In this document: positions 9,324 through 18,182 of the stretch, piece after piece
Position numbering within the stretch: the first letter of the stretch is position 1
How the letters are laid out: each line of letters opens with the position of its first letter
From: Alkalihalobacterium alkalinitrilicum
GTDB taxonomy: Bacteria > Bacillota > Bacilli > Bacillales > Bacillaceae_F
DNA length: 64,000 bases
Assembly (NCBI RefSeq): GCF_002019605.1
Contig: NZ_KV917368.1
Span: 93,809-157,808, forward strand
Direction of reading: 5' to 3'
Program-made: the position numbers and the translations under genes
Notes under the pieces: model-generated
The model's database searches: none
What the model saw: only the letters and a program-made list of their open reading frames with translations
Told to the model about the DNA's origin: nothing

Positions 9324-10130
9324 ATGTGCGAAATTATTAAATTAGATGAAATTCTATTAAAAAAGTGGGACAAAACAATTATCAATAATTTAAGTTGGCA
9401 AGTTAAAAAAGGTGAACATTGGGCGCTGCTAGGATTAAACGGGTCTGGGAAGACATCTCTGTTAAAAATTATTACTGGTTACGAGTGGCCCTCTACGGGG
9501 AAGGTGTCTGTGCTTGGGAATACATATGGAACTTGTAATTTACAGGAAGTCCGTAAGAAAATTGGTTGGGTCAGTACCGCACTGGATGACCGGTTTCAAA
9601 CAAGGACGAATGATACAGTACTTGAAGTGATCTTAAGTGGAAAAATGGCCTCTATAGGATTGTATGAAGATGTCACCCCTGAAGAAATTGATCATGCAGA
9701 ACAAATTGCTCAACGATTTAACATATTACATTTAATCAACGAACCGATTGGAATATTATCTCAAGGTGAAAAACGAAAGACGTTTCTGGCACGTGCTTGG
9801 ATGGGAAACCCTGATTTGTTAATTTTAGACGAACCTTGTAATGGTTTAGACGTATATTCAAGAGAAAGTTTATTAGAGACGATTGAAGAGTTATCGAGTC
9901 TTGATGATGGACCAACTATTATTTATGTTTCGCATCACATTGAAGAGATGGTGCGAGGGATTACTAATGCCTTAATATTAAAAGAAGGGCAAGTAGTGGA
10001 CAAAGGAAAAAAAGAGGAAGTTATTACAGCTAGAAATTTAGAAGCGGCCTTTAATCTACCTTTAAAATTATCATGGGAAGGTGGTAGGGCGTGGATTGCG
10101 ATTAAAGGTGGTCGGCTAATTAATAATTGA
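9324..10130 (+). CDS. ylmA: ABC transporter ATP-binding protein (YlmA/ModF-like)
   Basis: This 268-residue ATPase has Walker A GLNGSGKTS (37-45), signature LSQGEKRK, Walker B LLILDEPCNGLD and H-loop SHHIEE. Its arrangement matches B. subtilis YlmA, an orphan ABC ATPase. No permease gene is adjacent. ATG 9324 is chosen because GGAGGGG sits 8 bases upstream; the earlier in-frame GTG at 9306 lies before that SD. An insertion sequence begins only 7 bases after the stop codon, so the original downstream context has been lost. Substrate and partners are unknown. Confidence 0.85.
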   Translation: MCEIIKLDEILLKKWDKTIINNLSWQVKKGEHWALLGLNGSGKTSLLKIITGYEWPSTGKVSVLGNTYGTCNLQEVRKKIGWVSTALDDRFQTRTNDTVLEVILSGKMASIGLYEDVTPEEIDHAEQIAQRFNILHLINEPIGILSQGEKRKTFLARAWMGNPDLLILDEPCNGLDVYSRESLLETIEELSSLDDGPTIIYVSHHIEEMVRGITNALILKEGQVVDKGKKEEVITARNLEAAFNLPLKLSWEGGRAWIAIKGGRLINN

Positions 10131-10137
10131 GATAATA

Positions 10138-10151
10138 ACTCAACTTTCGCA
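10138..10151 (+). repeat. IS terminal inverted repeat, left
   Basis: ACTCAACTTTCGCA is a perfect inverse match to 11655-11668. Confidence 0.85.
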
Positions 10152-11501
10152 TACCAGAATAGGGAGGTAAGCTCTGATGTAATTTGGTAAACCTGCAATC
10201 CATTGTGATAGTTGATTTTTCAGTAATTGTTGAGTTTGTTTATTTGATTTCTTTAAGACATCTTGAAGAAGCTCGATTAATTGCTGTAAAGCGACAGCCC
10301 AATCAAGTTCATTCACTTCGTCACAAAGGTCATAAAACAAACCACCTAATGTGCGTTCATCTGTGTGGCAACGATTTTGCCAAGAAAGAACGATATATCT
10401 AGTAAAAACAATGGTTGTATGACTAATGAGTAAGTCATACGAGCGTCCTTGAAACTCTTTCTGTAAGCGAAGAAGCGATTTTGTCGTCTTAAAGAACACT
10501 TCAATATCCCAACGGATGCCGTAAATACGCACAATTTCTTGTTCGGAAAGCGTGCAATCTGTACTTAGAATGGCAAGCCATTCACTCTTCTTATTACGGT
10601 TTTGAACGAACACGACTTTAACCGATACGCCGTTTTTCATCGTCGTCGTGATGGAACGAAGAAGCCCTTTCTTTCCTTGAAGGGGCGACGCGGATCGGTA
10701 GAGTTCTTTTAATGAAACCATTTGACCATCAACTTGATAACGTTGCTTCGCATTTTTGACCATGCCAATGACGTCAAGTCCTTGTTCGACGATCGCCTGA
10801 ATCAAAGGTTGTTGAGTAAACCACGTGTCCATCAATACGTAAGAGGCTTCGATACCATTGGATAATGCTCGTTCAATCATCGCTGGGATTTGATCAGGTG
10901 CTGACTGGAGAGCTTCACTACGGCGCTTGTAACCAGAACTTCGTTTATCAATTTCTTCGTTGATCCCATTAATAGAAGAAGTTTTTGAGCTTAGTAAAGA
11001 GAAGTCAACCGGCATGAAAGTATAACCGTCTGACCAGCCTAATGTAAGCATTCGAAATCCTTTATAAAATCGCATTTTCAAGGAAGCATGATCAAAACAA
11101 CGGGCAAGTAACTCCACATTCTTACTACGATTTCTATCAAACGTAGAATCATCAATAATTAGCACTTTTGGACGGTCCTTTGATGTAAGCACGCTGACCT
11201 TTTGAATGGTAGCTGTACTAAAGAGTAAAAGGAATTTCCGCCAAGCAAATTTGGAATGATTTACAAAACGATAGACGGTATCTTTGCCTGGATAACGCTC
11301 GCTCTTTTTAGAAGTGACAAGGGTAAACCAATTTTTTTGATGAAAGATCAGACTAAAAACAAGCTGAAACAAATAGGCACATGAAAACCCAAAGTTTTTT
11401 CGAATACCTGCTTGGCGAAGGTGTTTTGATACTTGTAATTCAGAGAATACTGCAGAAAGTTCATTTGGTAGTTGCTCATTCGAGTGTTTTTCCTTTATCA
11501 T
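10140..11501 (-). CDS. IS4-family DDE transposase
   Basis: This 453-residue transposase carries the DDE triad: first Asp in LIIDDSTFDR (about residue 117), second in VLMDTWFT, and Glu within the IS4 Y(2)R(3)E(6)K signature, seen as YGIRWDIEVFFKTTK. The N-terminus has a helical DNA-binding region. A GAGGTG SD precedes ATG 11501. Length and motifs are complete, with no stops or shifts, so it is probably active. It cuts and pastes the surrounding element. Confidence 0.93.
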   Translation of the reverse strand: MIKEKHSNEQLPNELSAVFSELQVSKHLRQAGIRKNFGFSCAYLFQLVFSLIFHQKNWFTLVTSKKSERYPGKDTVYRFVNHSKFAWRKFLLLFSTATIQKVSVLTSKDRPKVLIIDDSTFDRNRSKNVELLARCFDHASLKMRFYKGFRMLTLGWSDGYTFMPVDFSLLSSKTSSINGINEEIDKRSSGYKRRSEALQSAPDQIPAMIERALSNGIEASYVLMDTWFTQQPLIQAIVEQGLDVIGMVKNAKQRYQVDGQMVSLKELYRSASPLQGKKGLLRSITTTMKNGVSVKVVFVQNRNKKSEWLAILSTDCTLSEQEIVRIYGIRWDIEVFFKTTKSLLRLQKEFQGRSYDLLISHTTIVFTRYIVLSWQNRCHTDERTLGGLFYDLCDEVNELDWAVALQQLIELLQDVLKKSNKQTQQLLKNQLSQWIAGLPNYIRAYLPILVCES

Positions 11502-11654
11502 AGAGAAGGCACCTCTTCTTTGTGGTAATGGTTTCTAGTCAATTCCACTATACCAAAGAATCAGGTGCTTTTTCTGTTTAAAAGCACTCGTCAAGTAACA
11601 TAATTACTAGTTCTTAAAGCTTTGATAGACCTACTCAAAGGTCAATTTTCAAGG

Positions 11655-11668
11655 TGCGAAAGTTGAGT
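11655..11668 (-). repeat. IS terminal inverted repeat, right
   Basis: TGCGAAAGTTGAGT is the exact complement of the left end at 10138-10151. It ends 50 bases before the Na/Pi cotransporter start. Confidence 0.85.
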
Positions 11669-11718
11669 AATAATATATAAATATATTTTTAGTATGAAAG
11701 AGAGAATCGTGCAAAATT

Positions 11719-13341
11719 ATGGGGACAATTTCAGTAGTGATTGGGGGAGTAGGTTTATTCCTATTAGGAATGACCTTAATGACAGACGGCTTAAAAGCAC
11801 TAGCTGGCGATGCTCTCAAGCAACTATTAAGTAAGTTTACAGGGGGAACTTTTTCATCGGTACTTTCTGGCGCGACGATTACAGCCCTTATTCAGTCTTC
11901 AAGTGCGACCACTTTTATGACAATCGGTTTTGTAAGTGCAGGGCTCTTAACGTTTACTCAATCGGTCGGCGTCATTATCGGTGCAAATGTCGGTAGTACA
12001 AGTACAGGGTGGCTCGTCTCTGTAATTGGTTTTAAAGTTAATATGGCTACCCTTGCTTTGCCATTAGTCGGGGTCGGCGTTTTTTTAAAGTTATTTTCCA
12101 AAGGCAAGTTAGCACCTCATGGGATGGCACTTGCAGGATTCGGACTTTTATTTTTAGGGATAGATATTTTACAACAAGGGATGTCAGGAATTGGAGACAT
12201 GTTTGATCTTGGCGCCTTATCTGGAGATACATTCTTACATTTAGTTTTACTGATTGTTATAGGAATTGCGATGACTGTGATTATGCAGTCCTCTAGTGCC
12301 GCAGTCGTTACAACTTTGACGGCACTTTATGCGGGGGCGATTACATTTGACCAAGCAGCCGTGTTGGTTATTGGGCAAAATGTAGGAACGACTGTAAAAG
12401 CCATAATCGCAGCTATTGGGAGTTCTACACCAGCGAAGCGTACTGCAGTTGCTCATATATTATTTAATATATTGACAGGATTAGTAGCTTTAATTAGCTT
12501 ACATTTACTTATTTCGGTTGTGTTTTATATAAGTGATTTGTTACATATTACCGACAAAAGTGTTTCGCTGGCTATTTTCCATACGCTGTTTAATATCATT
12601 GGAGTGCTTCTGATCGTTCCTTTTATGCCACTGTTCATTAAACTTGTGATAAGAATGGTGCCTGAAAAGGGGGATCATTTAACGAAGCATTTAGATCATA
12701 GTGTAGCCACTGTGGGTCCTGTTGCGATTGAAGCTGTAAGGAGAACGTTGTTCAAGATTTTAAGCTTAATTGCCGTTTCTTTCGTAAGTGTTATTAAAGG
12801 GCAAAAACCACTTGCATATTTAAAGAAAAGCTTGGATGATGTTGAAAATGCTTTAATTGAAATTCGTGGATTTTTATCAAAAATACATTCTGAATCACCT
12901 AGTATTTCTAACCGTGAATACAATCAACATGTTTCTATGATCCATGCCGTTGATCATATACATAGACTCACTAGGGCACTTAAGGAAACCGAATCTTTAG
13001 AAAAGCTTAAATCTGATATTCGGATTACAAACTTGCTTATGAAACTTTTAAATGTTTTTGAGCAGGTTTGTGAATGTATTGAAAAAGATCAATTGATAAA
13101 ACTTGTAGCTGAAGTTGAACAGAATTCAATAGAAATAGCTTCTATTCGTAAAGAAGATCGAGAAACGATTATTAAAACGACAGCTAAAAGTCAACTGAAT
13201 GTCAATGAGGCTATCGAAAAAGTTCATTCAATTCATTGGATAGATCGAGTTGCATACCATTTATGGCGAACCGTTTATCATTTAGACGAAAAAGAAACCC
13301 TAGAAATAACAGATTATGATTTAGAAAATGGACCAGAATAA
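11719..13341 (+). CDS. Na/Pi cotransporter family protein with C-terminal PhoU-like domain
   Basis: This 540-residue membrane protein of the NptA/YjbB type has two inverted copies of the Na/Pi cotransporter repeat. Each copy carries the Ser-rich motif: QSSSATT (about residues 56-62) and QSSSAAVVT (about 192-200). Several hydrophobic segments follow to about residue 315. The last 190 residues are helical and PhoU-like (a conserved HAVDHIHRLTR stretch), a domain linked to phosphate sensing. It moves phosphate with sodium, in either direction depending on the member. The SD (AAAGAGAG) is only fair. The IS ends 50 bases upstream, so the native promoter may have been displaced. Confidence 0.88.
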   Translation: MGTISVVIGGVGLFLLGMTLMTDGLKALAGDALKQLLSKFTGGTFSSVLSGATITALIQSSSATTFMTIGFVSAGLLTFTQSVGVIIGANVGSTSTGWLVSVIGFKVNMATLALPLVGVGVFLKLFSKGKLAPHGMALAGFGLLFLGIDILQQGMSGIGDMFDLGALSGDTFLHLVLLIVIGIAMTVIMQSSSAAVVTTLTALYAGAITFDQAAVLVIGQNVGTTVKAIIAAIGSSTPAKRTAVAHILFNILTGLVALISLHLLISVVFYISDLLHITDKSVSLAIFHTLFNIIGVLLIVPFMPLFIKLVIRMVPEKGDHLTKHLDHSVATVGPVAIEAVRRTLFKILSLIAVSFVSVIKGQKPLAYLKKSLDDVENALIEIRGFLSKIHSESPSISNREYNQHVSMIHAVDHIHRLTRALKETESLEKLKSDIRITNLLMKLLNVFEQVCECIEKDQLIKLVAEVEQNSIEIASIRKEDRETIIKTTAKSQLNVNEAIEKVHSIHWIDRVAYHLWRTVYHLDEKETLEITDYDLENGPE

Positions 13342-13421
13342 ATGATATTTTTGTTGTACTAGCTTTTTATTTAACTTATCATTATGATTAGACATTGAAG
13401 CAATAAACTGGGAGGATTTCC

Positions 13422-14327
13422 ATGAATAATGACAAAATATTACTTGAAACTGGTACGAATGAGCTGGAAATTGTAATGTTTCATGTGGGGACAGGCTTAT
13501 TCGGTATTAATGTTTTAAAAGTCCGTGAAATTATTAACCCATTGCCAATTACTGAGACACCAAATAGTCATTCGTATATAGAAGGAGTCATTCGTTTACG
13601 ACAAGAAGTAATTCCAGTAGTTGACCTATCTAAAGTTCTAAATTTTCCTCCATCCAACCAACCAGAACAGGATAAGTTTATCATTTCTGAATTAAATCAA
13701 GTTAAAGTAGCTTTTCATGTTCATAGCGTTACAAGAATACACCGCATTTCATGGCAACAAATCGAAAAGCCAAGTCAACTTTCTCAAGGCGAACAAGCAC
13801 AAACGATAGGGATTGTAAAAATGGATGAAGGCATGGCATTGTTACTCGATTTTGAGAAGATTGTTGTTGATATTAGTCCAGAGTCGGGTGTAAATGTAGA
13901 AAGCTTAAAAGTTCTTGGGCCAAGACAACGATCCATTAAAAATCTTGTAGCCGCAGAAGATTCTGCGATCTTAAGAAAATTACTAAGCGATACATTAGCA
14001 GAAGCTGGATATGATAATGTTCGTTTTTTTGAAAATGGACAGGCAGCTTGGGAATTTCTTGATTCATTGGCGAATGATACAAGTAAAAATCCGTTAGAAG
14101 AAGTAAACCTATTAATAACGGATTTAGAGATGCCTCAGATGGATGGTCATCATCTTACTTTAAAAGTAAAAGAGAATCCAAGACTGTCAGATCTTCCAGT
14201 TGTCATCTTTTCTTCTCTTATTACGGATGACTTGTTTCATAAAGGTGAAAAGGTTGGAGCAAGTGCACAAATTAGTAAGCCAGAGATCGTACAACTTGTT
14301 CAAAAAATAGATGAATTGATTTTATAA
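13422..14327 (+). CDS. cheV: CheV chemotaxis coupling protein
   Basis: CheV couples receptors to CheA and has an adaptation role. This protein has a CheW-like domain (about residues 12-155) joined to a receiver domain (about 175-300), 301 residues in all, the usual CheV size. In the receiver the acidic pair is seen in AAEDSA, the phospho-acceptor is D234 in ITDLEMPQMDG, and the conserved Lys lies in ISKPE. The SD GGGAGG is 8 bases before ATG 13422. No other chemotaxis operon gene is nearby. A decayed receptor gene lies at 52.6 kb. The strand switches at a terminator after the gene. Confidence 0.93.
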   Translation: MNNDKILLETGTNELEIVMFHVGTGLFGINVLKVREIINPLPITETPNSHSYIEGVIRLRQEVIPVVDLSKVLNFPPSNQPEQDKFIISELNQVKVAFHVHSVTRIHRISWQQIEKPSQLSQGEQAQTIGIVKMDEGMALLLDFEKIVVDISPESGVNVESLKVLGPRQRSIKNLVAAEDSAILRKLLSDTLAEAGYDNVRFFENGQAAWEFLDSLANDTSKNPLEEVNLLITDLEMPQMDGHHLTLKVKENPRLSDLPVVIFSSLITDDLFHKGEKVGASAQISKPEIVQLVQKIDELIL

Positions 14328-14427
14328 ATTACCATGTCGTTACTGCTGTTCTCCTGTTAGTAAAGGAAACTTGGTCTTCTTTAATTTGCGTGAGTGTACA
14401 ACAAGTAAAGTATACAAATATTATAAT

Positions 14428-14464
14428 AAACTAAGGCTCTCCTATTGTTAGGGAGCCTTAGTTT
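14428..14464. terminator. bidirectional terminator between cheV and DUF421 gene
   Basis: AAACTAAGGCTCTCCT (from 14428) pairs with AGGGAGCCTTAGTTT (14450-14464). The right arm includes the stop codon of the minus-strand gene. Confidence 0.85.
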
Positions 14465-14939
14465 GATTGGACTTCGACGTTTCGGAACTATTATTCATTA
14501 AAATGCTGACCTTTCCATTTGGCTCTAAAAATCCTACTTTTACTTTTTCAACGGATTCAATGCCTTTAATTCTCAATTCTTGATCTAAGTTATTTGCTGT
14601 CATTCTTGCTTTTCTTAAACCATTCATTAATACTTTTCCATTCCGAATAATCGCTATCGGACGCCCCATAATTAATAGCTCAAATCGATTAGATTTTAAA
14701 GAAAGAATACTAAAAACAATTTGAGCTAGGACAAAGCCACCTATGGCAATAATTGCAGTTAATGGATGAATGGATGGATCCACTATTGGAGCTCCCATTA
14801 AAGCGCCAATTGCGATAACAACGACTAAATCAAAATCCGTCATTTCACCAACAGCCTGACTTCCCATCATTCGAAAAGCCGTAATTCCGACAGAAAACAT
14901 AAGCAGTGTTTTTAGGAAAATGATGATGTAATTCAACAT
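14448..14939 (-). CDS. DUF421 membrane protein (YetF/YkjA-type, short form)
   Basis: This 163-residue protein has three N-terminal membrane segments (about residues 4-22, 36-52 and 60-80) and a cytoplasmic DUF421 domain. The conserved family phrases are the FRMMGSQAVGEMTDFDLVV stretch and RPIAIIRNGKVL. Bacillus has several DUF421 paralogues; some are involved in spore traits, but the molecular role is unknown. The typical length is 200-290, so this is a short member lacking the C-terminal extension. The start at ATG 14939 has GGAGC upstream. Its stop codon lies in the shared terminator with cheV. Confidence 0.82.
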   Translation of the reverse strand: MLNYIIIFLKTLLMFSVGITAFRMMGSQAVGEMTDFDLVVVIAIGALMGAPIVDPSIHPLTAIIAIGGFVLAQIVFSILSLKSNRFELLIMGRPIAIIRNGKVLMNGLRKARMTANNLDQELRIKGIESVEKVKVGFLEPNGKVSILMNNSSETSKSNQTKAP

Positions 14940-15095
14940 GTTGGTGCTCCTATCCTATTTGTTAATTATTATTATTAGAAAAAATTGTAAAATTATGCTT
15001 AGTAATTGTATTTCATTATTATTTATAGGCGATGAACCAAAATCTACTCCGACACATATGATTTATTATAATTTTAATATCAAGGGGAAATGGAT

Positions 15096-15302
15096 ATGGC
15101 AAAGAAATCGTCTAAAAAGAAAGTGCTACTTCCGCCAGTAAATAAGCATGAGTTTAATATGAAAGTGGTAACTTCTGATGTATGTTTCGCATGTAAAACG
15201 AAATGTAATCGAGGGATTAGGTATATGGAAAAAATGTCGCAGCCAGGGGCGATTGGAAAAGGGGTACCTTGTATCCTAACAAAAGGTAAAGGGTATAAAT
15301 GA
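15096..15302 (+). CDS. small Lys- and Cys-containing protein of unknown function
   Basis: This 68-residue basic protein begins with a Lys/Ser run (MAKKSSKKK). It carries a compact cysteine cluster, CFACKTKC, plus one later Cys (VPCIL), a pattern that could bind a metal. ATG 15096 is chosen over ATG 15090 because AAGGGG is 8 bases before it. A large terminator-like structure follows at once. I do not recognise the family. The clean SD and terminator support a real gene. Confidence 0.6.
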   Translation: MAKKSSKKKVLLPPVNKHEFNMKVVTSDVCFACKTKCNRGIRYMEKMSQPGAIGKGVPCILTKGKGYK

Positions 15303-15309
15303 AGAGCAC

Positions 15310-15389
15310 AAAAGCTGACTTGAAAATAAGTGTATTGCATCTCTTACACTGGAAGTAGGAGCTAAATGTACTTATAAGTCAGCTTTTTT
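15310..15389 (+). terminator. terminator with a long structured loop
   Basis: AAAAGCTGACTT (15310-15321) pairs with AAGTCAGCTTTT (15376-15387), followed by T residues. The roughly 54-base loop contains a second stem (CTCTTAC with GTAGGAG). Confidence 0.65.
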
Positions 15390-15391
15390 CA

Positions 15392-15407
15392 TGGCATTGA
15401 CAGGGCG
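15392..15407 (+). promoter_or_regulatory. candidate sigma-54 promoter for the yodT operon
   Basis: TGGCATTGACAGGGCG has GG (15393-15394) and GC (15405-15406) at the spacing required for -24/-12 elements, and the same TGGCAT half as the kamA promoter. The -12 block (GGGCG) departs from the TTGCA consensus, so the call is tentative. It lies 69 bases before yodT. Confidence 0.4.
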
Positions 15408-15475
15408 ATTAGTGAATAAACTGAAGTAATATGAAATAACGACAATTTCCATTCTATTTTTATAGGAGGAAAGCG

Positions 15476-16825
15476 ATGGGAAGAGGACATTTAATTAAAC
15501 CGTTGCTAACTAGGAACTATCCCATTATTGATTCCGGTAAAGGGGTTTTTTTATATGACATTGATGGAAAGGATTATTTAGATGCTTCTTCAGGAGCAGT
15601 AACAGCCAATATTGGTCATGGTGTAGAAGAAATTGTTAATGCGATGCACGAACAAAGTAAAAAAGTATCCTTTGTTTACCGCTCACAATTTACGAATCAG
15701 CCTGCAGAAGAGTTAGCAGAGAAGTTGAGTGATATATCCCCTGGAACGCTCAATTGGTCTTTTTTTGTCAATAGTGGTACAGAAGCAATTGAAACCGCAA
15801 TGAAAGTAGCTTTACAACATTGGCAAGAGAGAAAACGGCCAGAGAAACAGTTGTTCCTTTCTAGAAGACTAAGTTATCACGGAATAACGGTTGGTGCCTT
15901 ATCATTATCAGGCTTTATCACACGCAGAGAACGATTTGAACCACTACTTGAAAACTATCCTTTATTATCTCCTCCTTATTGTTATCGTTGTCCATTCCAC
16001 TCTAGTTATCCTAAATGTCATTTGCAATGTGCAGAAGAGTTAGAAGATGTAATTGAAAGATTAGGAGCAAAATATATTGCTGCCTTTGTCGCAGAACCGA
16101 TTATCGGAGCGGCAGGAGGAGCTATTACTCCTCCTGATGGATATTATCAAAAAATACAAGAAATTTGTAACCGCCATGAAATTCTTTTCATAGCTGACGA
16201 AGTGATGACAGGTATGGGGAGAACAGGAAAAATGTTTGCTGTTGAACATTGGGGAGTTACTCCAGACATCATGGCGATTGGAAAAGGGCTAAGTGGTGGT
16301 TATACACCAATAGCCGCAACACTTGTTTCTGATGAAGTAATTGAACCAATTGAAAAAGGTTCGAAAGTGATTATGAGTGGCCATACATTTAGTGCTAACC
16401 CGCAGTCATGTGCAACCGCTTTGGCGGTAATTCAATACACATTAAAAAATAATATTATCGATAACGTCACTGAAAGAGGTGAAATGTTAAAGACGAAGTT
16501 AGCTCCTCTAATGAAGCGGTTTTCATTTATTGGGGATGTTCGCGGGAAAGGTTTGCTGTTAGGGATGGAATTTGTAGAAAATGCTCGATTAAAAAAGACT
16601 TTCCCTAGGGATTGGAATATCAGTCAGATGGTTATTGATCACGCTATGGAATCTCAACTATTGTTATATCCAGCGGCTTCAGGTCATAACGGGTTAGATA
16701 ATAATGGAGTATTACTTGCACCACCGTTAACAATTACAAATAAAGAAATCGACCTACTTGTTGAGCGGTTAGCAAAATCATTCCTTTTAACCGAACAAAG
16801 TTTAGCTCTAAAAGAAAGGAGTTAA
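15476..16825 (+). CDS. yodT: class III aminotransferase YodT
   Basis: This 449-residue PLP enzyme of the class III (omega) aminotransferase family has FIADEVMTGMGRTG with the cofactor-binding Asp, and the Schiff-base lysine K270 in AIGKGLSGGY. A Cys-rich insert (YCYRCPFHSSYPKC, about residues 170-185) is typical of YodT-like members. In Bacillus it belongs to the kam/yod lysine degradation locus, probably transaminating a beta-amino intermediate. It is first in a five-gene unit, with SD GGAGGA before ATG 15476, and the next gene starts 4 bases after its stop. Family and locus are firm; the exact substrate is inferred. Confidence 0.9.
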   Translation: MGRGHLIKPLLTRNYPIIDSGKGVFLYDIDGKDYLDASSGAVTANIGHGVEEIVNAMHEQSKKVSFVYRSQFTNQPAEELAEKLSDISPGTLNWSFFVNSGTEAIETAMKVALQHWQERKRPEKQLFLSRRLSYHGITVGALSLSGFITRRERFEPLLENYPLLSPPYCYRCPFHSSYPKCHLQCAEELEDVIERLGAKYIAAFVAEPIIGAAGGAITPPDGYYQKIQEICNRHEILFIADEVMTGMGRTGKMFAVEHWGVTPDIMAIGKGLSGGYTPIAATLVSDEVIEPIEKGSKVIMSGHTFSANPQSCATALAVIQYTLKNNIIDNVTERGEMLKTKLAPLMKRFSFIGDVRGKGLLLGMEFVENARLKKTFPRDWNISQMVIDHAMESQLLLYPAASGHNGLDNNGVLLAPPLTITNKEIDLLVERLAKSFLLTEQSLALKERS

Positions 16826-16829
16826 GCGA

Positions 16830-17513
16830 ATGTCATACCAGAAAGTTAAATCTAGTCATGAAATTTTCGATTTTGTAAAAAGTTCAACCACGATGATGAT
16901 TGGTGGTTTTGGTGGAGTAGGAAGCCCTCCTACCATCATTGATACTCTTTTACACAGCGATATTAACTCATTGACGATTATTAGTAATGACGCTGGGTTC
17001 CCTAATATCGGAATTGGTAAATTAGTATGTAGCAATAAAGTCAAAAAAATGGTGACAACACATATTGGTTCAAATCCAGTAGCTGGTCAAATGATGAACG
17101 AAAAGAAGTTAGAAATTGAATTTGTTCCACAAGGGACGTTTGCTGAACGAGTTAGAGCAGGTGGAGTCGGCCTTGGCGGTATCCTCGTAGATAGTGGTCT
17201 ACAATCATTAAATTCATCGAAGGAAAATAGGATGACTATCGGTGGTAAGTCGTATTTTGTCGAATCTCCTCTTGTAGCTGATATATCGATCATTTATGCT
17301 AAAAAAGCTGACACTTATGGAAATCTTATTTATGATAAAACCGCTAGAAATATGAACCCGTTAATGGCAATGGCTGGGGAGGTTACGATTGTGGAAGTCG
17401 AAGAAATTGTTCCAGCTGGTACCCTTGATCCCGAAATGATTGTGACCCCTGGTATTTTTGTAGATATCATCATTGAAAGTAAAGGGGTGAACTGGAAATG
17501 GGCTTGGGAGTAG
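16830..17513 (+). CDS. CoA-transferase, alpha-type subunit (YodR/YodS pair)
   Basis: This 227-residue subunit of a 3-oxoacid-type CoA-transferase shows the glycine-rich start IGGFGGVGSPPTIIDTL and PQGTFAERVRAGGVG, a family hallmark for the A subunit. With the next gene it forms the YodR/YodS heteromeric enzyme, which activates or exchanges acyl-CoA late in beta-lysine breakdown. It follows yodT by 4 bases, and its 3' end overlaps the next gene by 16 bases, indicating translational coupling. I did not assign R or S, because I am not sure which B. subtilis name is the alpha subunit. Confidence 0.88.
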   Translation: MSYQKVKSSHEIFDFVKSSTTMMIGGFGGVGSPPTIIDTLLHSDINSLTIISNDAGFPNIGIGKLVCSNKVKKMVTTHIGSNPVAGQMMNEKKLEIEFVPQGTFAERVRAGGVGLGGILVDSGLQSLNSSKENRMTIGGKSYFVESPLVADISIIYAKKADTYGNLIYDKTARNMNPLMAMAGEVTIVEVEEIVPAGTLDPEMIVTPGIFVDIIIESKGVNWKWAWE

Positions 17514-18160
17514 AAGATCGTATACGCATGGTAAAACGGGCAGCAAAAGAAATTAGACCACTCATGTGTGTGAATTTAGGGATTGGGATTCCTACGCTCG
17601 TTGCTGACTTTATACCTGAAGAATGGAATGTCATGTTTCATGCCGAAAATGGTATTTTAGGCGCTGGTCGGAAACCAGCTTCAGGAAGTGAAGATGAAAA
17701 CTTATGTAATGCAGGTGGTTACCCCATTACATTGAGTAAAGGTGGCTCTTATTTTGATAGTGCAACTGCTTTTGCGATTGTTCGTAAACAATTACTCGAT
17801 ATGACGATATTAGGGGGTCTAGAAGTAAGTGAGCAAGGGGACTTGGCCAATTGGATTGTTCCAGGAAAACGAGTTCCAGGAATGGGCGGAGCCATGGACT
17901 TGGCGGTAAATGGGAAAAAACTCGTCGTCATGATGAGCCATACTGATAAGCAGGGAAAATCGAAAATCGTAAAAAAATGTGGATTGCCACTAACGGCTAC
18001 TCAATGTGTAAATTTAATCATAACTGAAAGGGCAGTTATTGAAGTAGGTGAGGCAGGTTTAATTTTAAAAGAAACGATGGACCGTTATTCTGTAGAAGAT
18101 ATAGTAGCTAACACGGGGTGTACGCTTACTATACCACCTGATATTGAAAAATTTCAGTAG
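17498..18160 (+). CDS. CoA-transferase, beta-type subunit (YodR/YodS pair)
   Basis: This 220-residue beta subunit has the catalytic glutamate in HAENGILGAG (about residue 51), the family motif GGLEVSEQGDLANW, and PGMGGAMDL. It pairs with the preceding alpha subunit. ATG 17498 overlaps the alpha gene's end by 16 bases and has AAAGGGGTG in front. The next gene's SD lies just after its stop. Confidence 0.88.
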   Translation: MGLGVEDRIRMVKRAAKEIRPLMCVNLGIGIPTLVADFIPEEWNVMFHAENGILGAGRKPASGSEDENLCNAGGYPITLSKGGSYFDSATAFAIVRKQLLDMTILGGLEVSEQGDLANWIVPGKRVPGMGGAMDLAVNGKKLVVMMSHTDKQGKSKIVKKCGLPLTATQCVNLIITERAVIEVGEAGLILKETMDRYSVEDIVANTGCTLTIPPDIEKFQ

Positions 18161-18182
18161 TATGCACATCAGGAGGGATCAA

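Larger units (their letters stand above)
10138..11668 (-). mobile_element. complete IS4-family insertion sequence (about 1.53 kb)
   Basis: The element is bounded by perfect 14-base terminal inverted repeats (ACTCAACTTTCGCA at 10138-10151 and its complement at 11655-11668) and encodes one intact transposase on the minus strand. AATA flanks both ends (10134-10137 and 11669-11672); a 7-base duplication with one mismatch is also possible. The flanks are AT-rich, so the target duplication is uncertain. The transposase stop codon lies inside the left inverted repeat. Intact ends and an intact ORF suggest recent movement. Confidence 0.88.

Noticed and set aside
9935-10198. A minus-strand ORF spanning the ABC gene end and the IS left end
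   Set aside because: It crosses the IS boundary, has no SD and no family pattern.
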